Part shown: piece by piece, positions 6,995 through 12,229 of the stretch | How the letters are laid out: each line of letters begins with the position of its first letter | How positions within the stretch are numbered: the stretch's first letter is position 1 | NCBI GenBank assembly: GCA_937895465.1 | Contig: CALAYY010000031.1 | Location: 1 to 14,018, forward strand | Length of the DNA stretch: 14,018 nucleotides | Direction of reading: 5' to 3' | DNA from: an uncultured Clostridia bacterium | GTDB taxonomy: Bacteria; Bacillota; Clostridia; Christensenellales; DUVY01 | Notes under the pieces: model-generated | The model's database searches: none | Told to the model about the DNA's origin: nothing | Seen by the model: only the letters and a program-made list of their open reading frames with translations | Made by a program: the position numbers and the translations under genes

Positions 6995-8100
6995 TAAAAT
7001 AATCCCATATAAAAAGAAAATCCTGTAACAACTATAAGCAAAAATATTGATGTCCACATTATAATCTTATCTTCTATCTGAGGTTTATATAAAGGCACTT
7101 TCCTTGCATAAAAGACCCCAAACGGCGATGTTATCGGATTAATGTCCATCATAGTGTTTTCAAGATTATTGGTGTTTTCAAGCTCAATCTTCTTTTTTTG
7201 GTGTTTGGTCTCTGCCTTAACTATTAAAAACAAAACCCCAATAAAAAGTGCAGTAACTATTAACCAAAGTACAATAGATAATGCAAAATTATTAATCAAA
7301 AATGAGTCCCAATTGCCGCCAACCCAGCCGTTATAATAAGCATGCGATGAATAAACACTTATAGCATTATTCATAAAATGTATAATCATAGCAGGTAATA
7401 TTGACCTTGTTTTTACTGTAAGCGTTGCAAAAATAATTCCGCCTGCCAATGTGTATAATGTCTGTCTTACATTGGCATGTAAAAGTCCAAAAATAAGCGC
7501 AGAGATAATTATTGCGTATTTATCTTGCATTGTGTCTCTAAGACTGCGTAAAACCAAACCTCTATTCAAAAATTCTTCACATATTCCAGGCAATACAGCA
7601 GTATTCAATAAGGCAAGCAAAAACAATCCTATTCCGCCTGCCGCTTCTTCGTAAGCTGTAGGTAGGTTATACCCCATCAAAAGCAATATTACCTGATTGA
7701 TATAAGAAATTCCTATAGTCATAATAAAAAACAAAATGCCCAAAACAAAAGATAACGGTATAAGATAAATTCTAGGAAGCCTAAACCCCATTTCTTTCAA
7801 ACGGCTTTTGATTGTTACCTTGGGTTCTGCATTGTTATTAAGCAGTTTGTTTTTGTTAACTTGCAAATTATGCTGTATTGTCAGCACCAATAAACCGCCG
7901 CCGCCTATGAATATTATCTGAATTATTAGTGAGCCCAAAAAGTCTGATACAGCCATAGGCATATAATCAAAAAGCCCCAAGCCAAATAAAATTCTAGTGA
8001 GTATTAGTCCGACCGCCGCAATAAGCAAAGCAATTGAGCCTAAATAATAATTTCTTCTGAGCTCGTTTTTTGAATTTAATGTGTTTTCAGTATTATACAT
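6994..8100 (-). CDS. CPBP-family intramembrane metalloprotease (CAAX/Abi type), copy 1
   Basis: This 368-residue multi-helix membrane protein carries the three CPBP (Rce1-like) active-site motifs: EEFLNR (175-180), FGLLH (204-208, His208) and HFMNN (241-245). The family uses the Glu and His residues for metal-dependent proteolysis within the membrane; known roles include bacteriocin self-immunity, prenyl-protein processing and regulated proteolysis, none of which can be assigned here. After the core there is a charged cytosolic segment (about 296-345) and a last membrane helix (346-366). It is a tandem paralogue of the upstream gene, overlapping it by 8 bp (ATGTATAA), and overlaps the rlmH start by 1 bp. 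AAAGGG and AGGA lie upstream of the ATG. Confidence 0.92.
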   Translation of the reverse strand: MYNTENTLNSKNELRRNYYLGSIALLIAAVGLILTRILFGLGLFDYMPMAVSDFLGSLIIQIIFIGGGGLLVLTIQHNLQVNKNKLLNNNAEPKVTIKSRLKEMGFRLPRIYLIPLSFVLGILFFIMTIGISYINQVILLLMGYNLPTAYEEAAGGIGLFLLALLNTAVLPGICEEFLNRGLVLRSLRDTMQDKYAIIISALIFGLLHANVRQTLYTLAGGIIFATLTVKTRSILPAMIIHFMNNAISVYSSHAYYNGWVGGNWDSFLINNFALSIVLWLIVTALFIGVLFLIVKAETKHQKKKIELENTNNLENTMMDINPITSPFGVFYARKVPLYKPQIEDKIIMWTSIFLLIVVTGFSFYMGLF

Positions 8101-9241
8101 AACCCTTTATTCCTAAAAATAAACTATATATCCAAAATGCAATGCATATACCAAAGGCAATGCACATAAGAGCCACAAAAATTTTCTTATGCTTTTTTTC
8201 TTTATCCTGGGCATACATTATATATTCCTGCCCTGATAACGGCTGTTCAACATATTCTTTTTTCACCTCATCAAAAACCCTTTGAAAAGGCGTAAAAATT
8301 ACATCATAATTAATTACATATCTATTGTTCTGCTCACGGTTTTTAAACCCTGTAATAGCCTTGATAAATATACTGTCCTTCGTTTTTTTAGCCGCCAAGT
8401 CAACTGCCAGAAAAAACCCTATTATTCCGATTAACGAGAACAATATGGCAGTAGAGTATATAAATATAGTATTGTCAAATAACACAGCTCCAAATCCATA
8501 TTTTTGAAATATTGTACCCAAAACTGCCCAAAGATTATTTAGAAAATGTAACAGTACCCCTGCCCACAATGACTTTGTAGTCAAAACAACATATCCCAAA
8601 GCAATTCCTAATATAAATTGATGAACTGTTTGAGCGGGCGACATGTGCATCATACTAAAAGCAAACGCACTTAATAATATAGCATTAATCGGTCTGAATC
8701 TTGATGCTAGTCCTTGAAGTATAATTCCTCTGAATACCAATTCTTCACAAATTGCAGGCAAAACGCATGTTGCAAAAATAATTCCGATTATACCAAGCGG
8801 AGAATTTAATAAAGGATCTATATTAATATCGGGCACCTTATACTTAATTAATTCAAAAAAATTATCAACCGCCGTCAAAAGCGGAGTATTGCTCATAATT
8901 AAAAACAATGAAAGTATAGGAAGAATCAAAATTATACTAAGAGATACTTTCTGATTAACTGCTGTTGCCTTAAATAAGTCTATATGGCGTATTTTGCAAA
9001 GTAAAAAACAAAATCCCAATAATGCCCCTTGGTTAATAATAGACGAAACCACAATAACCCATGGAAAACTCAAAACCGAAGTCAGATAATTGGAATCAGC
9101 AATAACCTCTGAAAGATAAATCAACATTAGTATAAGCTGAAAAGCTGTCGCCGCACCATAAATAGCTAAGATTGCGCCCAAAAAGCCCAGACTGCTGTCA
9201 ACAGGGTTTAATTTGTGTCTTAAGTTGTTTTTACTATACAC
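8093..9241 (-). CDS. CPBP-family intramembrane metalloprotease (CAAX/Abi type), copy 2
   Basis: This 382-residue multi-helix membrane protein has the CPBP motifs EELVFR (166-171), FSMMH (195-199, His199) and HFLNN (232-236). Like its downstream paralogue it has a cytosolic segment after the core (about 283-352, with DVIFTPF) and a final membrane helix (353-378). Substrate and role are unknown. The start codon is GTG at 9241, supported by AGGAG at a good 7-base distance. It begins 20 bp after the WalJ-like gene stop, in one transcription unit with it. The two copies differ widely in sequence outside the motifs, so the duplication is old. Confidence 0.92.
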   Translation of the reverse strand: MYSKNNLRHKLNPVDSSLGFLGAILAIYGAATAFQLILMLIYLSEVIADSNYLTSVLSFPWVIVVSSIINQGALLGFCFLLCKIRHIDLFKATAVNQKVSLSIILILPILSLFLIMSNTPLLTAVDNFFELIKYKVPDINIDPLLNSPLGIIGIIFATCVLPAICEELVFRGIILQGLASRFRPINAILLSAFAFSMMHMSPAQTVHQFILGIALGYVVLTTKSLWAGVLLHFLNNLWAVLGTIFQKYGFGAVLFDNTIFIYSTAILFSLIGIIGFFLAVDLAAKKTKDSIFIKAITGFKNREQNNRYVINYDVIFTPFQRVFDEVKKEYVEQPLSGQEYIMYAQDKEKKHKKIFVALMCIAFGICIAFWIYSLFLGIKGYV

Positions 9242-9261
9242 TATTTACTCCTTGTCATTTT

Positions 9262-10050
9262 TTAAACAGCTGTAAGTATCTCACTTATGTTTTCTTGTGA
9301 GGCAACACATAACTTTACATCCTTGCCTACTGTTATATCACAGCTTTTCAAGGCTTTTGCAGTAATCGTATATGCCAACTCAGGAGTATTGTTTTCTTGT
9401 GACAAATGCGCCAAAATAATCTGTTTGCCGCCGTCTGTTATCAGGTCTTTTAAGGTGTCTGCACACAGGTCATTGGACAAATGCCCTTTTTCTGAAAGTA
9501 TTCTGTTTTTTAGCATAGCAGGATATCTTTTGTTGGACATAAGCTTGTCAACATCGTGATTGGATTCAATCATCAAGATATTGCTGTTGCTTGCTCTTTG
9601 TTTGATTTCGTCTGTTATTTTGCCCATATCAGTCATTACGGTAATCTTTTTGCCAAAGCTATAAAGACTATATCCGTAACAAGGCGCATCATGGCTTACG
9701 TCAAAAGGCGAAACGGTAACTTCATTGATAAAAAAGTCATTGCCGTTAAGCTCAACTATGTTTTTGCCGCTGCCTATTACCGCTGATAGATGACGGTAAT
9801 TTTTGTAGCTTGTATATACCGTCAGATTATATTTATTAACCAGCGTTTTTATGCCGTTAATATGATCCGAATGGCAATGTGTAATAAGCACACCGTCAAG
9901 TTCATTTGGTTTTTGACCTATGCTTTTTAGTTTGTTCTCTATGGCACGGCAGCTGATGCCTGCATCAAGTAATATTTTGGTTTTATCAGTAGCTATAAAA
10001 GTAGCATTTCCCTTGCTTCCGCTTGCTAGTACACATATATTAAAAGACAT
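9262..10050 (-). CDS. walJ: WalJ/YycJ-type metallo-beta-lactamase-fold hydrolase
   Basis: This 262-residue cytosolic metallo-beta-lactamase-fold protein begins with the YycJ/WalJ-like LASGSKGNATFI (8-19). It has the metal site THCHSDH (57-63, H58/H60/D62/H63), further ligand candidates H120 and D141, and a C-terminal HL at 215-216. B. subtilis WalJ (YycJ) belongs to the walRK (yycFG) locus; proposed roles are a nuclease-like activity and coordination of cell-wall work with division. Here it heads an operon ending in rlmH; in B. subtilis yycJ also lies near the rlmH gene, which supports the family call. ATG 10050 has AAGGAA about 8 bases upstream. No walR or walK is visible, so the gene symbol is tentative. 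Confidence 0.85.
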   Translation of the reverse strand: MSFNICVLASGSKGNATFIATDKTKILLDAGISCRAIENKLKSIGQKPNELDGVLITHCHSDHINGIKTLVNKYNLTVYTSYKNYRHLSAVIGSGKNIVELNGNDFFINEVTVSPFDVSHDAPCYGYSLYSFGKKITVMTDMGKITDEIKQRASNSNILMIESNHDVDKLMSNKRYPAMLKNRILSEKGHLSNDLCADTLKDLITDGGKQIILAHLSQENNTPELAYTITAKALKSCDITVGKDVKLCVASQENISEILTAV

Positions 10051-10070
10051 TATTGTTTTCCTTAAAGATT

Positions 10071-10099
10071 ATTATACTAACAAAATCCGCTTAAAGCAA
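10071..10099 (-). promoter_or_regulatory. Promoter of the walJ-CPBP-CPBP-rlmH operon
   Basis: On the - strand, TTGCTT (complement of 10094-10099) and a perfect TATAAT (complement of 10071-10076) are 17 bases apart. The predicted start near 10064 leaves a leader of about 14 bases that opens with the AAGGAA ribosome-binding site. Its -35 box is 5 bp from the -35 box of the divergent fumarase promoter. Confidence 0.75.
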
Positions 10100-10102
10100 T
10101 TC

Positions 10103-10118
10103 ATTTGAGCCGTCAAAT
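10103..10118. promoter_or_regulatory. Inverted repeat over the divergent -35 region, possible operator
   Basis: ATTTGA (10103-10108), four bases GCCG, then TCAAAT (10113-10118) is a perfect 6-bp dyad. It overlaps the fumarase -35 box and lies 4 bp from the walJ -35 box, so one bound protein could control both directions. The dyad is short; function is inferred. Confidence 0.4.
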
Positions 10119-10133
10119 ATTGTATGCTATAAT
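10105..10133 (+). promoter_or_regulatory. Extended -10 promoter of the fumarase genes, abutting the start codon
   Basis: TTGAGC (10105-10110) and a perfect TATAAT (10128-10133) are 17 bases apart, and TG at 10125-10126 makes an extended -10. The usual start point, six to seven bases past the -10, falls at about 10140, which is the A of the ATG. This predicts a leaderless message. Confidence 0.75.
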
Positions 10134-10139
10134 GAGTTT

Positions 10140-10973
10140 ATGAAGCAAATAGATGCAAAAACAATATTATCTTCAGTAAAATCTATGATTACACACAGCG
10201 TTCTCAATGTGGAAACGGCGGTCTGTCAAAAGCTTAGTGCAATGCATGAAGATAACCAAGCCGCACAATGGGCGTTAAATCAAATACTTGAAAACAATAA
10301 ATATGCAAAACAGCACAAAATCCCTCCATGTCAAGATACAGGGCTTGCGGTGTTTTTTTTGGAAATAGGGCAAGATGTTCATATAACAGGCGGTTATATA
10401 GAAGATATTTTAAATGAAGCTGTCCATCAAAGCTATACAGAAAATTACTTTAGAAAATCTACTCTTGATCCTTTATCAAGAATTAATTATAACGACAACA
10501 CTCCTGCTATAATCAACACACGCATTATAAAGGGCGATTCTTTGACAGTACATTTTTTGGCAAAGGGTGCGGGCAGTGAAAATATGAGTGCTTTATATAT
10601 GCTCACTCCGTCCAAAGGCAATCAAGGTATTATTGACAGTGTAGTAGATTGTGTTTTTAAAGCAGGCGCCAATCCATGTCCGCCTATTATTATAGGAGTG
10701 GGAATTGGAGGAGATATGGAAAAGGCATGTACTATGGCAAAGCATGCACTTATCCGCCCGACAGGCACACCGTCTGACGACCCCAAACTAAGACAGCTAG
10801 AACAAGATATTTTACATGAGGTCAATAACCTTGATATAGGCATTCAGGGCTTTGGCGGTAAAAACACAGCGATATCAGTAGCGGCAGAAAAGTTTGCAAC
10901 ACATATCGGCATGCTGCCTGTAGCTGTTAATATTCAATGTCATAGCGTAAGACACGGCAAAGTCGTTTTATAA
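10140..10973 (+). CDS. Class I fumarate hydratase (or L-tartrate dehydratase) alpha subunit
   Basis: This 277-residue protein corresponds to the N-terminal half of single-chain class I fumarases and to TtdA. The three cysteines expected to hold the catalytic [4Fe-4S] cluster are at C64 (PPCQDTG), C180 (GANPCPP) and C267 (NIQCHSVRH). Other family blocks are KGAGSENMS (142-150), IGVGIGG (185-191) and IRPTGTPSDDP (205-215). With the beta subunit it should reversibly hydrate fumarate to malate in the cytosol, and it would be oxygen-sensitive. Sequence alone does not exclude tartrate dehydratase. The ATG at 10140 gives the usual family N-terminus but has no Shine-Dalgarno sequence and sits 7 bases after the -10 box. 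The partner gene follows after 9 bp. Confidence 0.92.
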   Translation: MKQIDAKTILSSVKSMITHSVLNVETAVCQKLSAMHEDNQAAQWALNQILENNKYAKQHKIPPCQDTGLAVFFLEIGQDVHITGGYIEDILNEAVHQSYTENYFRKSTLDPLSRINYNDNTPAIINTRIIKGDSLTVHFLAKGAGSENMSALYMLTPSKGNQGIIDSVVDCVFKAGANPCPPIIIGVGIGGDMEKACTMAKHALIRPTGTPSDDPKLRQLEQDILHEVNNLDIGIQGFGGKNTAISVAAEKFATHIGMLPVAVNIQCHSVRHGKVVL

Positions 10974-10982
10974 AGAGATACA

Positions 10983-11525
10983 ATGGTTACAAAACATCTA
11001 AAATTACCTATAAACAAAAAAGATTTAACCTCATTAAATGCAGGCGAATTGGTTTTATTAAGCGGTGTTATATATACCGCACGAGATGCCGCTCATAAGC
11101 GAATCATTGAGGCTTTAAATAACAATCAAGAAACGCCTTTTGAACTCAATAATTCAGCCATATATTATACAGGCCCCACACCTAATAGACCTGATGAGAT
11201 AATAGGCTCATGCGGCCCTACCTCGTCTTCAAGAATGGACGATTATACGCCTATGCTGTTAGAACACGGTTTGAAGGTAATGATAGGTAAAGGCAAACGC
11301 TCTTTAAAAGTAATAAACAGCATGAAAAAAAATAAGGCTGTGTATCTTTGTGCTGTGGGCGGTGCTGCTGCTATAATCAAACAATACATTGTTTCAGCGC
11401 AAGTTATAGCTTATTCTGACCTTGGCACAGAAGCGGTAAGGAAATTGGAAATAAAAGACTTTCCGCTTATAGTAGCTATAGACAGTCAGGGCAATTCATT
11501 ATTTGAAAGAAAGCAGTCAAACTAA
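10983..11525 (+). CDS. Class I fumarate hydratase (or L-tartrate dehydratase) beta subunit
   Basis: This 180-residue protein matches the C-terminal half of single-chain class I fumarases and TtdB. Recognisable blocks are SGVIYTARDAAHKR (27-40), YYTGPTPNRP (61-70), CGPTSSSRMDDYTP (77-90), IGKG (101-104) and the later VGGAAA (125-130). The GPT-S-x-RMD-x-YTP and RDAAHKR blocks line the substrate pocket in the family. It forms the active site together with the alpha subunit. AAAGAGAT lies 4 bases before the ATG, in contrast to the alpha gene. A terminator follows at 11574. Confidence 0.93.
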   Translation: MVTKHLKLPINKKDLTSLNAGELVLLSGVIYTARDAAHKRIIEALNNNQETPFELNNSAIYYTGPTPNRPDEIIGSCGPTSSSRMDDYTPMLLEHGLKVMIGKGKRSLKVINSMKKNKAVYLCAVGGAAAIIKQYIVSAQVIAYSDLGTEAVRKLEIKDFPLIVAIDSQGNSLFERKQSN

Positions 11526-11573
11526 CTTAGCAAAATATCCCCAAATTCAAAAACTTTTAATAATATATCATGC

Positions 11574-11600
11574 AAACGGCAGGGTTTAGACTGCCGTTTT
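11574..11600 (+). terminator. Intrinsic terminator after the fumarase genes
   Basis: AAACGGCAG (11574-11582) pairs perfectly with CTGCCGTTT (11591-11599) around an eight-base loop, and the stem runs into TTTT. It is about 50 bp past the beta subunit stop and ends the fumarase operon before the next gene. Confidence 0.8.
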
Positions 11601-11626
11601 ATCTAACTTATTTGATATTTTATGCA

Positions 11627-11632
11627 TATAAT
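11627..11632 (+). promoter_or_regulatory. Probable -10 box for the small membrane protein gene
   Basis: A perfect TATAAT lies 26 bp before the ATG at 11659 and just after the fumarase terminator. The matching -35 region (about 11604-11609, TAACTT) is poor, so this is a -10 call only. A TG pair lies two bases further upstream than a strict extended -10 would need. Confidence 0.45.
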
Positions 11633-11658
11633 GTACTATCACAAAGGAGGAAATTTAT

Positions 11659-11943
11659 ATGTATTGTGAATCTAACAATCCTCAAAGACAGCCTTATCCT
11701 GAACAGCCAAAGAGATCTGTAACTCAAAATGTTTTATGCTGGTGCGCTGATAAAATATTATGCTTTTTATTAGTACTATTTGCATTCACGTTGGGTCTAA
11801 TCTTAGGAACGGTCTTTGCTCGTATATTGTTTTTTGCACTTCCTGCATTAATCGTACTCGGGGTTTTATTGGTAATTTTAATAGTCATAACCTTGATTGT
11901 CAAACGATGCAAATGCTGTAAGAAAAATTCTTGTAACGACTAG
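11659..11943 (+). CDS. Small cysteine-rich two-helix membrane protein of unknown function
   Basis: I do not recognise this 94-residue protein as a named family. A polar N-terminus (1-30, rich in Pro, Gln and Asn, with a CWC at 27-29) is followed by two strongly hydrophobic segments (about 33-54 and 56-81) joined by a very short turn at Ala-Arg, then a basic cysteine tail KRCKCCKK-NSC (82-92). Eight of the 94 residues are Cys. The helical hairpin would put both termini on the same side of the membrane, and the positive-inside rule puts the KR/KK tail in the cytosol. The gene is convincing because AAAGGAGG (11643-11650) sits 8 bases before the ATG, a TATAAT is upstream and a hairpin follows. 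Metal or redox binding by the tail is only a possibility. Confidence 0.8.
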   Translation: MYCESNNPQRQPYPEQPKRSVTQNVLCWCADKILCFLLVLFAFTLGLILGTVFARILFFALPALIVLGVLLVILIVITLIVKRCKCCKKNSCND

Positions 11944-11958
11944 TTATTAGACCATATT

Positions 11959-11983
11959 TCGATGTGCTTTTTTGGCACATCGA
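11959..11983 (+). terminator. Hairpin downstream of the small membrane protein gene
   Basis: CGATGTGC (11960-11967) pairs with GCACATCG (11975-11982), extended by one T-A pair, around a T-rich seven-base loop. There is no T run immediately after the stem; a pyrimidine-rich tract starts only about 12 bases later (to 12036). It probably acts as a terminator or 3' stabiliser. Confidence 0.55.
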
Positions 11984-12043
11984 TACATAAGTGTTGTTTA
12001 TCTTATTTTTTTCATTTTGTCATCTTTCTTTTCCCCTATAACT

Positions 12044-12065
12044 AAAAACGGTATAAAAACGGTAT
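12044..12065. repeat. Two perfect tandem copies of an 11-bp unit
   Basis: AAAAACGGTAT occurs twice head to tail (12044-12054, 12055-12065), directly beside the inverted-repeat element that starts at 12063. The unit length is about one helical turn. It may be a flank of the element or a small binding site; no function can be assigned. Confidence 0.6.
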
Positions 12066-12187
12066 AAAAAAACCGAACGAACTAAAAACAGCCCATTCGG
12101 TTATAAACCTAGGAGTGAGAGTCGCGGGCAAGCGAAGCTTGCACATGACTGAACGACGAAGGTTTTCAATCCATCGGTTTTTTTATA
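12063..12187. repeat. 125-bp structured intergenic element with 14-bp terminal inverted repeats
   Basis: The ends, TATAAAAAAACCGA (12063-12076) and TCGGTTTTTTTATA (12174-12187), are perfect reverse complements. Inside are nested pairings: AAACCT (12105-12110) with AGGTTT (12160-12165), GTCG (12121-12124) with CGAC (12154-12157), and a compact hairpin GCAAGC-GAA-GCTTGC (12128-12142) containing the very stable GCGAAGC triloop sequence. No ORF is present. It could be a MITE-like or REP-like dispersed element, a structured RNA or an elaborate bidirectional terminator. The bases TATA at both tips could be part of the repeat or a target duplication. Confidence 0.6.
12066..12102 (-). terminator. Minus-strand intrinsic terminator within the element
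   Basis: On the - strand, AACCGAA (complement of 12096-12102) pairs with TTCGGTT (complement of 12071-12077) across an 18-base loop and is followed by seven T residues. It lies about 130 bp past the stop of the surface-protein gene and would end its transcript. The TTCGGTT arm is also one terminal repeat of the 125-bp element. Confidence 0.6.
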
Positions 12188-12211
12188 AATTATCTCAATT
12201 ATTAGATAATT
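12188..12211. repeat. AT-rich inverted repeat beside the element
   Basis: AATTATCT (12188-12195) and AGATAATT (12204-12211) form an 8-bp perfect dyad with an 8-base loop, immediately after the element's right end and before the surface-protein stop. It is weakly stable as RNA. Confidence 0.4.
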
Positions 12212-12229
12212 CCTGTAATTTTGATTAAG

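Noticed and set aside
6995..7057. An in-frame upstream start extends RlmH by 21 residues
   Set aside because: RlmH proteins start at the MVHIACIGKG-type strand, and the extension lies within the CPBP coding end; the TAATG overlap is a normal coupled start.
6994..9241. CPBP (Abi) proteins as a bacteriocin immunity or phage-defence locus
   Set aside because: No bacteriocin precursor, peptide exporter or defence gene is adjacent; the operon partners are housekeeping genes (walJ, rlmH).
11994..12062. Possible small gene or CRISPR-like repeats in the region after the small membrane protein
   Set aside because: It is a pyrimidine-rich tract followed by two 11-bp tandem units; there is no ORF with a ribosome-binding site and no repeat-spacer pattern.
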